Under the pieces are notes generated by a model. The model was not told where the DNA came from. It was given only the letters and a program-made list of their open reading frames with translations, and ran no database searches. Positions 1 to 8,541 of a stretch of DNA of 50,098 bases are shown here, piece after piece; position 1 is the stretch's first letter; each line of letters starts with the position of its first letter. This DNA comes from Sphingobium sp. 66-54. GTDB taxonomy: Bacteria > Pseudomonadota > Alphaproteobacteria > Sphingomonadales > Sphingomonadaceae. The stretch covers positions 92,348-142,445 of the forward strand of contig MKWI01000018.1 of NCBI GenBank assembly GCA_001899715.1, written 5' to 3'. The translations under genes and the position numbers were made by a program.

Positions 1-73
1 GCATGAGGGCGCGGCGCCCGGCGTCCCCCCATTCGCCGCCGGCCCGCCCGACCCCGAAGAGGAAGCTCCGATC

Positions 74-724
74 TTGGCCCAATCCACCGCGCCCAACTCC
101 ATTGATTTCGCCAGCCTGCTCTGCTCGCGCCTGTGCCACGACCTGCTGAGCCCCGTTGGCGCCCTCAACAACGGCATCGAGCTGATCGCCGACGAAACAG
201 ACCCGCAGGTGCGCGAACAATGCATCGGCCTGCTGGAGCAGAGCGCGCGCACCACCGCAGGCAAGCTCACCTTCTTCCGCCTGGCTTTCGGCGCCGCCAG
301 CGGGTTCGGCGAGGCGATTGCCCTGCACGAGATTCGCAGCGCGGTGGAGGGCCTGTTCCCGCCCGGCGGCAAGCTGGCAGTGCAATGGGTGATCGCCGGC
401 GAAAGCCTGCCCAAACCGGCCGCCAAGTTGCTGCTCAACCTCGTAATGCTGGCCGGCGAGGCGCTGCCGCGCGGCGGCACGCTGGCGATCGGCGCCGAGC
501 AGGGCGGCGGCGTCACCGAGATCGCGGTGCGCGGAGAGGGTAGCCGCATCACCTTCGATCCCACGATCCGCGCCGCGCTGGCGCAGGACGGCGGCGAGGT
601 GACGAGCCGCACCGCGCCCGCCTTCATGATCCGCTCGATCGCTGCTTCATCCGGTGGAGAGTTGATGATCTCCGCCGAGGGCGAGCCCTTCCTGATGTTC
701 GGCGCGCGCCTGCCCGCGCGCTAG
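74..724 (+). CDS. chpT: ChpT-type histidine phosphotransferase
   Basis: The 216-residue product looks like ChpT, the cytoplasmic phosphotransferase that in alphaproteobacteria passes phosphate from the hybrid kinase CckA to CtrA and CpdR. The H-box SRLCHDLLSPVGA lies at residues 18-30, with the likely phospho-accepting His at 22. A degenerate GHKL-like ATPase fold without clear nucleotide-binding glycines follows, as is normal for ChpT. The start is TTG, preceded by a purine-rich GAGGAAG about 10 bases upstream; no better in-frame ATG covers the H-box. It sits 197 bases before cheA on the same strand. Family assignment is firm; the role in cell-cycle signalling is inferred from homologues. 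Confidence 0.85.
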   Translation: MAQSTAPNSIDFASLLCSRLCHDLLSPVGALNNGIELIADETDPQVREQCIGLLEQSARTTAGKLTFFRLAFGAASGFGEAIALHEIRSAVEGLFPPGGKLAVQWVIAGESLPKPAAKLLLNLVMLAGEALPRGGTLAIGAEQGGGVTEIAVRGEGSRITFDPTIRAALAQDGGEVTSRTAPAFMIRSIAASSGGELMISAEGEPFLMFGARLPAR

Positions 725-763
725 AACGGATCGACATTCAGGGGGTGGAAAGGCAGTTCTGTC

Positions 764-786
764 AGGCTGAAACGATGATTCAGCCT
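764..786. repeat. Short palindrome in the chpT-cheA gap
   Basis: AGGCTGAA and TTCAGCCT form perfect 8-base arms around a 7-base loop, between chpT and cheA. The GCTGAAACGA core recurs in an inverted-repeat element at 19544-19698. The hairpin has no T-run, so it is more likely a dispersed repeat than a terminator. Confidence 0.6.
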
Positions 787-921
787 ACAATCCGAAAATC
801 CTGGATGCCGCTCCGCCCCCCGGACGGATCACTTCGGCTAATCACGGTGCATGGGCAGGCTTAACCCGGAATTAAATACTCTGCCCCATGACGGCGATCC
901 TGAAACCAAGGTCGCCGGCGC

Positions 922-3384
922 ATGGACGAGATTCTGGGAGAATTCATAGCGGAGACGCTGGAAACGCTGGAGACGCTCTCCAGCGAGGTGGTCGCGTGGG
1001 AAGCCGACCCGACCGACCAGTCACGCCTCGCCGCCTTCTTCCGCTTCTTCCACACGGTGAAAGGAAGCTGCGGCTTCCTCAACCTGCCACGCTTCGAGCG
1101 GCTCGCGCACGCCGCCGAAGATGTGCTGGCGGCGGTGCGGCGTGGTGAGCGCGGGGCCGATCCCGCCACCGTCAGCGCCGTACTGGCGGTGATGGACCGC
1201 ATCGGCGCGCTGGCACGCGGCCTCGGCGGCGACGAAACCATCCCCGAATCGGACGACGACGCCCTGCTCGATGCGCTGCTGGCAAGCGCCGGCGGGTTCG
1301 AGATTTTCGAGCCGCTGCCCGAGGCGCACGACGACACGCCGGCCTCCATCATCGCGGACCCTCCCGCTGGTGAGGCCGAGGGGCATGGCTCCGAACCGGA
1401 TGCAGCCGGGCCCGCGCACGCCAAGGCCGGCGAGCGGGCGCCGCGCACCATCCGCCTGCCGCTCGCGCTGATCGACCAGCTCATGAGCGGCATCTCGGAC
1501 ATGGTGCTGGCCCGCAACGACCTTGCACGGCGGATGCGTGAGCGCGCCATCGACCCCGATCTGGAAAGTAGTTTCGAGCGGCTCTCGGCCAATGTCGCGG
1601 ACCTGCGCGATATGATCAGCAAGACCCGCATGCAGCGCGTCGATCGGCTCTACGCCGCCATTCCCCGCATGGTCCGCGACCTGACGCGCGAGCTGGGCAA
1701 GAAGGCCACGCTGGACCTGGACGGCGGCGAGGTGGAGATGGACCGCGAGATGATCGAGATGGTCGTCGATCCGCTCACCCACATCGTCCGCAACGCGCTC
1801 GACCACGGCATCGAGACGCCCGCCGAGCGTCGCGCCGCCGGCAAGGCCGAGGCGGGGGCGCTGCATGTCGTCGCCCGCCAGTCCGGCAACCAGATCGTTA
1901 TCGAGGTGCGCGACGACGGCCGCGGCATCGACCGCGCCGCGCTGGTCGAGAAGGCGATCGGCGCCGGTCTGCTCACCGCCGCCGACGCCGCCCGGATCGG
2001 CGACGCAGAAAAGCTCAACCTCATTTTCCACGCCGGCCTGTCTACAGCGGCGGAGGTCACGTCCATCTCCGGGCGCGGCGTCGGCATGGACGTGGTGCGC
2101 GCCAATATCGAGCAGATCGGCGGCGTCATCGCCATCGCCAGCGTGCCGGGTCGCGGCACCACCATCACCATGCGCGTGCCGCTCACGCTCACCATCATCC
2201 CCGGCCTCATCGTGCGTAGCGGCCAGCATTTCTTCGCGATGCCGCGGAACAATGTGGTCGAACTGCTCCACCAGACCAGCGGCATGGTCGCCATCGAGGA
2301 AGTGGGCGGCGCCCGCATCGCCACGATTCGCGGCCAGCGTCACGCCTTCATCGACCTGGAGGACGTGCTGAAACTCGGCCGCGCGAAAAATGCGTCGGGG
2401 CCGCGCACGCTCATGGTCATCCGCTCGCCCGCCGGCCAGCCTTATGTGCTCGGCGTGCAGGCGGTGGAGAGCAACGAGGAGTTGGTGATCCGCCCGGCCT
2501 CGCCCTCCGTCACTGCCGCCGGCGTGTTTGCCGGCATGACCCTGCCGGACAACGGCCAGCCGATGCTGCTGCTCGACGCGGCCGGGCTCGCCCACGTCGC
2601 CCGACTTGCCTTGCGCGAGACCGATGCGTGGCATCGCACCGCCGCACCGGAGGCCGAGGTGCAGGCCGAGCCGACCATGCAGGCGCTCATGTTCCGCGAG
2701 CGCGACGGCACCCGCCGGCTCATCCCGCTCGCCGTGGTCGACCGGGTCGAGGATATCGCCGCCGAGCAGATCGCACCGTGCGGGACCGCCGCCTTCGTGC
2801 GCATCGAGGAGCGGCTGGTGCCCGCGCTCAACGCTGCGGAGCGGGCCGACAGCGGCCTCAAGTCGCTGCGTCTCTACGCAGGCGACGAGCAACTCTGCTA
2901 CCTCATCGCGGACGTGATCGACATTGTCGACGTGCCGCTGACGGTCGATGCCGGGCTGGCCGGCGGCCGGCTCGCCGGGCTGGTGATGGTCGGCGAGGGC
3001 CAGTTCGAGATGCTCGACCCCTTCGCCCTGTTCGCCGAGGCGCGCGCTCAGGGCACTATTGCACGTGCAGGTCAACCGATCCGCTGCCTGATCCCGGACG
3101 AGGACGATGCCTGGATGCGCAACATTTTGGCGCCGCTGCTCGTCCAGGCAGGGCATGAGGTGCGGTTCGGCCCCGTGACCGAGGTCGCGACTGAAGCGGA
3201 TGCAGCCCATGTGATCCTGCGCGGCAAAGCGCATGACGCAGAGGGGCCGGACGCCGGCGAAATCCCCGTCGTCACCCTGCGCGAAGACGCGGTTCCCACC
3301 GCCGCCGCGCCGGACACGGTCTATCGCTATGACCGCGCCCAGATTTTCGCCGCCATCGCCCAGGCTGCGCGGAGAGTCGCATGA
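922..3384 (+). CDS. cheA: Chemotaxis histidine kinase CheA with two CheW-like domains and a degenerate receiver
   Basis: CheA autophosphorylates on a histidine and hands phosphate to CheY and CheB. Domains in the 820-residue protein are: Hpt at 1-105 (H44 in FHTVKGSCGF), dimerisation around 178-240, GHKL ATPase at 255-420 (N-box HIVRNALDHG with N291, G1 DDGRGID at 331-337, G2 GRGVGMDVV at 384-392), and a CheW-like domain at 425-560. A second CheW-like module lies at about 584-706. A C-terminal receiver-like region (719-820) has an acidic DEDD start, but reads VILRGK where the phospho-acceptor aspartate should be. The start gives a canonical Hpt N terminus. The stop overlaps cheW by ATGA. The kinase call is firm; the receiver is read as pseudo-receiver by inference. 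Confidence 0.95.
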   Translation: MDEILGEFIAETLETLETLSSEVVAWEADPTDQSRLAAFFRFFHTVKGSCGFLNLPRFERLAHAAEDVLAAVRRGERGADPATVSAVLAVMDRIGALARGLGGDETIPESDDDALLDALLASAGGFEIFEPLPEAHDDTPASIIADPPAGEAEGHGSEPDAAGPAHAKAGERAPRTIRLPLALIDQLMSGISDMVLARNDLARRMRERAIDPDLESSFERLSANVADLRDMISKTRMQRVDRLYAAIPRMVRDLTRELGKKATLDLDGGEVEMDREMIEMVVDPLTHIVRNALDHGIETPAERRAAGKAEAGALHVVARQSGNQIVIEVRDDGRGIDRAALVEKAIGAGLLTAADAARIGDAEKLNLIFHAGLSTAAEVTSISGRGVGMDVVRANIEQIGGVIAIASVPGRGTTITMRVPLTLTIIPGLIVRSGQHFFAMPRNNVVELLHQTSGMVAIEEVGGARIATIRGQRHAFIDLEDVLKLGRAKNASGPRTLMVIRSPAGQPYVLGVQAVESNEELVIRPASPSVTAAGVFAGMTLPDNGQPMLLLDAAGLAHVARLALRETDAWHRTAAPEAEVQAEPTMQALMFRERDGTRRLIPLAVVDRVEDIAAEQIAPCGTAAFVRIEERLVPALNAAERADSGLKSLRLYAGDEQLCYLIADVIDIVDVPLTVDAGLAGGRLAGLVMVGEGQFEMLDPFALFAEARAQGTIARAGQPIRCLIPDEDDAWMRNILAPLLVQAGHEVRFGPVTEVATEADAAHVILRGKAHDAEGPDAGEIPVVTLREDAVPTAAAPDTVYRYDRAQIFAAIAQAARRVA

Positions 3385-3824
3385 CCGAATCGCTGTTCCT
3401 GTTCGCCAGCATCGCCGACGTGCCGGTCGCCGTACGCGCCGCCGAGGTGGAAGCGGTCGTCCGTCTGGGCGACATCGTGCCGATCCCACTTGTTCAGGCG
3501 CATGTGCGCGGCCTCGCGGCCCTGCGCAGCCGGGTGCTGACGGTGATCGACATGGAAGCGCGGATCTTCGGCAAGGGCGGGCTGGACGAAAGCGCCTCGC
3601 TCGCCATCGTCGCCGATATCGCGGCGCACAGCTACGGGTTCCTGGTCGATGCGGTGAGCGATATCTGCCTGGCGCCGGAAGAAGCCCAGCCGGTGCACGG
3701 CCGCATCGACCCGGCGTGGGCGCCCTATGTCTCCGGCGTCGTCCAGCGCGAGGGGCGCAGCCACCTGCTCGTCACGCTGGCCGATTTCGCGGCGCCGCCC
3801 GGCGCCGGCGCGCTCGCCGCGTGA
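3381..3824 (+). CDS. cheW: Chemotaxis coupling protein CheW
   Basis: This 147-residue single CheW domain would couple chemoreceptors to CheA. It has the usual beta-barrel pattern, with the conserved LAALRSRVLTVIDME stretch at about residues 47-61 and a VDAVSDI segment near 90. The length is close to the usual 150-170 residues. It overlaps the end of cheA by four bases (ATGA), so the two are probably translationally coupled. No methyl-accepting receptor gene lies in the window, so receptors must be encoded elsewhere. Confidence 0.93.
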   Translation: MTESLFLFASIADVPVAVRAAEVEAVVRLGDIVPIPLVQAHVRGLAALRSRVLTVIDMEARIFGKGGLDESASLAIVADIAAHSYGFLVDAVSDICLAPEEAQPVHGRIDPAWAPYVSGVVQREGRSHLLVTLADFAAPPGAGALAA

Positions 3825-3893
3825 TCGTTTACCGAAAGCTTACACCCCGGCCCTAGGGTGCGAGCCCAAACAGGGTCTTGAGAGTTGCATACG

Positions 3894-4259
3894 ATGCCAC
3901 ACTGCCTCGTCGTCGATGATTCCAAGGTGATCCGCAAGGTTGCGCGCCACATCCTCGAATCGCTCCACTTGCAAGTGGACGAGGCGGGCGACGGCCGCGA
4001 GGCCCTGGAGATGTGCGACGCAAGCATGCCCGATGTCGTGCTGCTCGATTGGAACATGCCGATCATGAGCGGGCTCGACTTTCTCAAGGAGCTGTCGCGC
4101 CGCAACCTCGCCCATCCGCCCAAGGTTATCTTCTGCACCACCGAGAACGGCGTCGACTATATCCGCGCCGCGGTCGATGCCGGGGCAGACGAGTATGTGA
4201 TGAAGCCGTTCGACCGGGACACGCTGGAGAGCAAGCTGCAGATCGTCGGCGTTCTCTAA
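3894..4259 (+). CDS. cheY: CheY-type single-domain response regulator
   Basis: This is a 121-residue stand-alone receiver. The acidic pair is D8-D9, the phospho-acceptor is D52 in VVLLDWNMP, the switch threonine region is CTTEN at 81-85, and the conserved lysine is K104 in YVMKPF. The ATG at 3894 is preferred over an in-frame TTG at 3885, because it puts the first beta strand at the very N terminus and has a GAGAG motif at suitable spacing. It lies between cheW and cheB in the same operon, so it is the likely CheA phosphate target at the flagellar motor. Other motor-independent outputs are possible in this group. Confidence 0.93.
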   Translation: MPHCLVVDDSKVIRKVARHILESLHLQVDEAGDGREALEMCDASMPDVVLLDWNMPIMSGLDFLKELSRRNLAHPPKVIFCTTENGVDYIRAAVDAGADEYVMKPFDRDTLESKLQIVGVL

Positions 4260-4278
4260 GGCGGAAAGACCCCCCACT

Positions 4279-5382
4279 ATGCCCGCCACCCGCGCCACCG
4301 CCAAGGATGACGCCCCCAGGGATGACGCCATGTCCGAGCGGCCGGCGATCAGCGTTCTGATCGTCGACGATTCCGTCGTCGTGCGGCGGATCATGACCCG
4401 GGTCCTCGCGCACGATCCCCGCTTCGCCGTCACCGGCGCGGTCTCCACCGGCGACCAGGCGCTGGCCTTCGTGCGCAAGCAGGCGGTCGATCTGGTGCTA
4501 CTCGACATGCAGATGCCCGGCCTCGACGGCTTGCAGGTGCTCCCCCGGCTGCTGGAGCGCGGCACCGCCACGCAGGTCGTGCTGCTCTCCGCCACCTGTC
4601 GCGAGGGTAGCGAGGTCGCCCTGCAGGCGTTGGCGATGGGCGCCAGCGACGTGGTCGCCAAGCCGAGCGCGGGGCATTTCAGCGATGCTTTCGTCGAGCA
4701 TCTGCTCGACCGGCTCGTCCACCTCGTCCCCTCGGCCGAGCGCAGCCGCACGCCCGAGCCGGTCGATCAGGCGAGCGCGCGCCTGCGCCCGCCGGGCGCG
4801 CTGGTCCGCGCCGTCGGCATCGGCGCCTCGACTGGCGGCATCACCGCAATCATGGAGCTGATCGCGCGGCTGGAAGGGCAGCTCGCGGCGCCGATCTTCA
4901 TCACCCAGCACCTGCCCGCCAATTTCCAGCAGCTTTTCGCCGAGCAGCTCCGCCGTTCGACAGGCCGCGCCGTGGTCGTCGCCGAGGACGGTATGGCTGT
5001 GCGCCCCGGCGCCATCCATGTCGCGCCGGGCCTCGCCCATCTCTCGCTCACCCGCGACGCCCGCGGGGGGAGCGCCATCAAGCTGACCACGGAGCGCTGC
5101 CTCCACGGTGGCTTCCCCGCCGTCGACCCGATGTTTGCGGCCATGGCGCGCGTTTATGGTGCCGGCGCGTGCGGCGTGATCCTCTCCGGGATGGGGCGCG
5201 ACGGGCTGGCCGGCGCGCAGGCCATCGTCGAAGCGGGCGGCTGGACGGTCGCGCAGGACCATGAGTCCAGCGCCGTCTGGGGGATGCCCGGCTCGGTCGC
5301 CAAGGCCGGGCTGGCCAGCGCCATCCTGCCGCCGCCGGCCATTGCCGACCTCATCCTCGCCCAATGCAAGGCGGCCGCATGA
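4279..5382 (+). CDS. cheB: Protein-glutamate methylesterase CheB
   Basis: CheB removes methyl groups from, and deamidates, chemoreceptors for adaptation. The 367-residue protein has an N-terminal receiver (D30-D31, phospho-acceptor D76 in LVLLDMQMP) and a C-terminal esterase domain. The catalytic triad can be read as S184 in GASTGG, H211 in TQHLP and D308 in GMGRDG. Two starts are possible: ATG 4279, or ATG 4330, which would drop 17 hydrophilic residues and begin MSERPAISVL. Either keeps the receiver whole. The stop overlaps cheR by ATGA. Confidence 0.94.
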   Translation: MPATRATAKDDAPRDDAMSERPAISVLIVDDSVVVRRIMTRVLAHDPRFAVTGAVSTGDQALAFVRKQAVDLVLLDMQMPGLDGLQVLPRLLERGTATQVVLLSATCREGSEVALQALAMGASDVVAKPSAGHFSDAFVEHLLDRLVHLVPSAERSRTPEPVDQASARLRPPGALVRAVGIGASTGGITAIMELIARLEGQLAAPIFITQHLPANFQQLFAEQLRRSTGRAVVVAEDGMAVRPGAIHVAPGLAHLSLTRDARGGSAIKLTTERCLHGGFPAVDPMFAAMARVYGAGACGVILSGMGRDGLAGAQAIVEAGGWTVAQDHESSAVWGMPGSVAKAGLASAILPPPAIADLILAQCKAAA

Positions 5383-6251
5383 CCGCTGCCGCGCCGCATC
5401 ACACCGCCGAAAAACTCTGCCGGCTGCTCAGCGACATGACCGGCCAGACCGTAAGCGAGGGCCGGCGCTGGCGCATCGAATCCTCGCTGCGCCCGCTGCT
5501 GCGCGCACGCGGTCTCACCTCGCTCGATGCGTTGATCGCCGCCATCGAGCGTGATCCGGGCGGGCCGCTGGCGGCACAGGCAGTCGATGCGATGCTCAAC
5601 CATGAAAGCTCGTTCTTTCGCGATATCGGCGTGTTCCGCACCATCGAGCAGAGCGTGCTGCCGCGCATCCGTGATGCCGCGCGCGAGAAGCTGCTGCGCA
5701 TCTGGTGCGCCGGCGCCTCGACCGGGCAGGAGGCCTATTCGCTGGCCATGATGCTCAAGCGCATGGGGCCAATGTGGGACGACTGGCGGATCAGCATCCA
5801 TGCGACCGACGTGTCCCCCGCCGCCATCGAGACCGCGCGCCGGGGCCGCTACACGCAGATGGACATGCAGCGCGGCCTGCCGATCAACGAGCTGCTGCGC
5901 TGGTTCACCGCCGTGGGCGACGATTGGCAGCTCTCCGACGAGATTCGCGAGATGGTCTCGTTCAGCGCCGACAATCTGCTCGACCCGCGCCGCGTCTCGG
6001 GCCTGTTCGACCTCATTCTGTGCCGCAACGTGCTGTTCTACTTCCCCGAGGAGACGAAGCGCGCGGCGTGCGCGCGGCTCGCCGCCTTCGCCCGGCCGGG
6101 CACCTATCTCGTGCTGGGCGCGGGCGAGATGCTCACCGGGCTGGGCAGCCGGTTCGTGAGCTGCCGCGACCTCAACTGCATCTACATCGCGGACCGGCGG
6201 TCCGACCCGACCCGACCGGACCGCTACGCCAGCGAAACGCTGGCCTCCTGA
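5379..6251 (+). CDS. cheR: Chemotaxis protein methyltransferase CheR
   Basis: CheR uses S-adenosylmethionine to methylate receptor glutamates. The 290-residue protein has the all-alpha N-terminal domain followed by a Rossmann methyltransferase. The SAM-binding segment reads IWCAGASTGQEAYSLAM, and the LCRNVLFYF motif marks the later strand. The ATG at 5379 makes a four-base ATGA overlap with the cheB stop and is preferred over an in-frame ATG at 5364. It closes the cheA-W-Y-B-R operon; the following 106 bases hold no clear terminator. Confidence 0.94.
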   Translation: MTAAAPHHTAEKLCRLLSDMTGQTVSEGRRWRIESSLRPLLRARGLTSLDALIAAIERDPGGPLAAQAVDAMLNHESSFFRDIGVFRTIEQSVLPRIRDAAREKLLRIWCAGASTGQEAYSLAMMLKRMGPMWDDWRISIHATDVSPAAIETARRGRYTQMDMQRGLPINELLRWFTAVGDDWQLSDEIREMVSFSADNLLDPRRVSGLFDLILCRNVLFYFPEETKRAACARLAAFARPGTYLVLGAGEMLTGLGSRFVSCRDLNCIYIADRRSDPTRPDRYASETLAS

Positions 6252-6357
6252 CCTGATCCGATGGACCGGCACGCGGTTCATCCGGCCTATCCCGTCCAGC
6301 GGGCTTGAAAACCCCCTGCCCTTCATGTCACAGCCGGAGGCGAACGGAAGGAACCGC

Positions 6358-7041
6358 ATGATCGAGACGCCGTCGCCCAATTTCGATGAGCGCAGCCTGC
6401 CGGTCTCGATCCTCGTCCTGCATTATACCGGCATGCCCGACGCGCCGAGCGCGATCCACTGGCTGGCCAATCCGGAGAGCAAGGTCTCGGCCCATTATGT
6501 CGTGACCGAGGATGGCAACGTCGTCCGCATGGTGGACGAGTCCAAACGCGCCTGGCACGCCGGCCTCTCCTACTGGCGCGGCATTACGGACGTGAACTCG
6601 GCGAGCATCGGCATCGAGATCGTAAACCCCGGCCACGAATGGGGCTATCGCCCGTTCCCCGACACGCAGATCGACGCGCTGATCCCGCTGGTCCATACCA
6701 TTATCCAGCGTCACCGGATCACGCGCGGCAATGTCGTCGGCCATTCGGACATCGCCCCGGCGCGCAAGCAGGATCCAGGCGAGCTGTTTCCCTGGCACAA
6801 GCTCGCGCGCCTGCGCCTCGCCTTGCCGCGCCCGACCCGCAATCTCATGGATCCGCACTGGACCGACAGCGGTTTCATGCTTGCGCTGGAGCGCTTCGGC
6901 TACGACATCGCCGATCCGCAGGCGGCTGTGCGCGCTTTCCAGCGCCGCTTCCGCCCCGAGCTGATCGACGGTGTGATCGACGGCGAATGCCGCGCCATCC
7001 TGCTTGCCCTGCTGCTCCCCCGCCCGCGGGGGGACGATTAG
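6358..7041 (+). CDS. N-acetylmuramoyl-L-alanine amidase, AmiD-like
   Basis: This zinc amidase is predicted to cut the bond between muramic acid and the stem peptide in peptidoglycan or its fragments. From the chosen start, the zinc ligands of the Amidase_2 fold are H22 (VLHYTG), H129 (VGHSDIAP) and D139 (KQDPG), with the catalytic E87 in IGIEIVN. A short peptidoglycan-binding-like helical domain fills about residues 170-220. ATG 6358 is preferred over ATG 6325 because GGAAGG sits just upstream of it. No signal peptide is visible, so it may act in muropeptide recycling in the cytoplasm like AmpD, despite its AmiD-like architecture. Confidence 0.88.
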   Translation: MIETPSPNFDERSLPVSILVLHYTGMPDAPSAIHWLANPESKVSAHYVVTEDGNVVRMVDESKRAWHAGLSYWRGITDVNSASIGIEIVNPGHEWGYRPFPDTQIDALIPLVHTIIQRHRITRGNVVGHSDIAPARKQDPGELFPWHKLARLRLALPRPTRNLMDPHWTDSGFMLALERFGYDIADPQAAVRAFQRRFRPELIDGVIDGECRAILLALLLPRPRGDD

Positions 7042-7071
7042 GGACGCCCGGCTCCGTGGATCACGGCGCTC

Positions 7072-7089
7072 GTGCGCAGGCAGGAGTTC
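7072..7089. repeat. GCGCAGGCAGGAG dispersed repeat copy
   Basis: The sequence GTGCGCAGGCAGGAGTTC, just after the amidase gene, matches copies at 18861-18877, 18909-18927 (inverted), 30157-30175 and 30191-30206. All lie between genes. Confidence 0.5.
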
Positions 7090-7177
7090 AGGACGACGAA
7101 GCGTGACAACCCGGCGCTCCCGCTACAGTCCGCCCAAGGGGGATGACTCCGCCCGCCCCAGCCCCTATATCCGCCCC

Positions 7178-7602
7178 GCCAGGCGGTCGGGCGATCGCGG
7201 CGGTCCTTCGGGGCCGGCGAGGAAAGTCCGGGCTCCACGAAACGACGGTGCCGGATAACATCCGGCGGCTCCGGTCCGCCGGGGTCAGGGACAGTGCAAC
7301 AGAGATCAGGTCGCCAAAGGCTTCGGCCCTAAAGCTTCGGCGAGGCGAACAGTGAAAGGGTGCGGTAAGAGCGCACCGCGTCCCCGGCAACGGCGGGCGG
7401 TCCATGCAAACCCCACCGGGAGCAAGACCGAATAGGGGCGGCGCGCGGTTTCGGCCGCAGGGCATGTTTCGGCCCCGTCGCCCGGGTTGGTTGCTGGAGG
7501 CGGCGCGCAAGCGCCGTCCAGAGAGGAATGATCGCCCATCCGCCCGCACGTCCCTCGGGATACGGCGGCGGTGGACAGAACCCGGCTTACAGACCGCCTG
7601 GC
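7178..7602 (+). ncRNA. rnpB: RNase P RNA, bacterial class A
   Basis: The RNA subunit of RNase P trims the 5' leader of pre-tRNAs. The ends form a perfect 11-pair P1 helix: GCCAGGCGGTC at 7178-7188 pairs with GACCGCCTGGC at 7592-7602. Universally conserved blocks are present in order: GAGGAAAGTCCGGGCTCCAC near 7219, AGTGCAACAGAGA near 7294, GTGAAAGGGTGCGGTAAGAG near 7352, AGCAAGACCGAATAGGGGC near 7421, and the 3' block CAGAACCCGGCTTACAGAC near 7576. The length of about 425 nt fits class A. A CTATAT hexamer at 7164-7169 is a plausible -10 box. No protein gene overlaps it on either strand. Confidence 0.96.
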
Positions 7603-7693
7603 ATGGATTTATTAGGGCCGCGAACCCGGCGGCGATGACATTGGTTGGGGCATGGTGGTGGATTTCGCCCTGCCGGAGGATTAGGCTGGCCGG

Positions 7694-8230
7694 ATGGCGC
7701 GCGCAGGACGAACGAACGACTGGGGCTTTCCCAGATGGCGGGGCTACGGCTCCGCGCGCGAGGCGCAGAAGGTACGCCTGTGCGACCGGCATGGCTGCGA
7801 CCGGCCCGGCGACTGCCCTGCGCCCAAATCGCCCAACAGCCCCGAGCGCTGGTATTTCTGCCAGGAGCATGCCGGCGAGTATAATCGCGGCTGGGATTAT
7901 TTTCAGGGGCTCGACGAGGAAGAACGCACCAGCCGCATGAAGGCCGAGCAACGCGACGCCTCGGGCTATCGGCAGAGCGCCCATCATAGCTGGGCCGGGC
8001 CGGGCGACGGCAGCCGCTCGCGCGACGAGATGCGCGCGCTCGACGTGCTCGGGCTGGAGGCCGATGCCGATTTCGAGACGGTCAAGCGGAGCTGGCGCGC
8101 GCTCGCCAAGGAATGCCACCCGGACGTGCGCCCCGGCGACGCCGAGGCCGCCCAACGCTTCCAGGCTATCCAGGCCGCCTACGACGTGCTGCGCGTCGCT
8201 GAGGAGCGCAAGAGCTGGAAGCCGGCATGA
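7694..8230 (+). CDS. J-domain protein with an N-terminal Cys/His cluster
   Basis: The C-terminal 70 residues of this 178-residue protein form a J domain, with the diagnostic HPD at 142-144 (ECHPDVRPGD), so it probably stimulates an Hsp70/DnaK-type ATPase. The N-terminal half has C30, H33, C35, C41, C56 and H59 (CDRHGC...FCQEHA), which could bind a metal. It lacks the Gly/Phe and zinc-finger regions of true DnaJ. It overlaps the next gene by ATGA, linking it to a ferredoxin-like protein. Client and partner are unknown. The J-domain assignment is firm; metal binding is inference. Confidence 0.85.
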   Translation: MARAGRTNDWGFPRWRGYGSAREAQKVRLCDRHGCDRPGDCPAPKSPNSPERWYFCQEHAGEYNRGWDYFQGLDEEERTSRMKAEQRDASGYRQSAHHSWAGPGDGSRSRDEMRALDVLGLEADADFETVKRSWRALAKECHPDVRPGDAEAAQRFQAIQAAYDVLRVAEERKSWKPA

Positions 8231-8541
8231 CCACGCGCAAAGCCCGCGCCAACTGGTCGACAGCAGTGCTCGTCTGCCGCAAATGCTCTAAGAAACTCAA
8301 GAAGAACGGTTTCGGTCCGGATGGCGACAAGCCGCTCGCCAAGGCGCTACGCAAGCATCTGCACGTCGGAAAAGGCCGCATCGCGCGCGCCGGCATCATC
8401 GAGGTCGGCTGTCTCGATCTCTGCCCCAAGCACGCCGTCACCGTGGTCGACACACGCCATCCTGATCGCTGGCTAACCGTCCGCCCCGGCGCCGACCTCA
8501 ACCAACTCGCCCACGAGTTGGGCCTCACGGGAGACGCCTGA
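8227..8541 (+). CDS. Thioredoxin-like [2Fe-2S] ferredoxin-family protein
   Basis: The 104-residue protein has a CxxC pair (C17, C20 in VCRKCSKK) and a second pair (C62, C66 in GCLDLCPKH). This spacing is typical of thioredoxin-like [2Fe-2S] ferredoxins (COG3411 group). It would be a small cytoplasmic electron carrier or cluster-binding protein. It overlaps the J-domain gene upstream (ATGA) and the next gene downstream (TGATG), so the three are one operon. The redox partner cannot be told from the window. Confidence 0.8.
   Translation: MTTRKARANWSTAVLVCRKCSKKLKKNGFGPDGDKPLAKALRKHLHVGKGRIARAGIIEVGCLDLCPKHAVTVVDTRHPDRWLTVRPGADLNQLAHELGLTGDA

Noticed and set aside
1..73. Tail of an upstream gene ending at TGA 4-6
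   Set aside because: Too little sequence to support a coding call.
1021..3489. 822-residue open frame antisense to cheA
   Set aside because: Long antisense frames are expected opposite GC-rich genes. The sense protein has all CheA motifs; the antisense product has none and is rich in Arg, His and Gly.
7404..7940. Open frames across the RNase P RNA
   Set aside because: They overlap a clearly structured RNA and lack ribosome sites and motifs.
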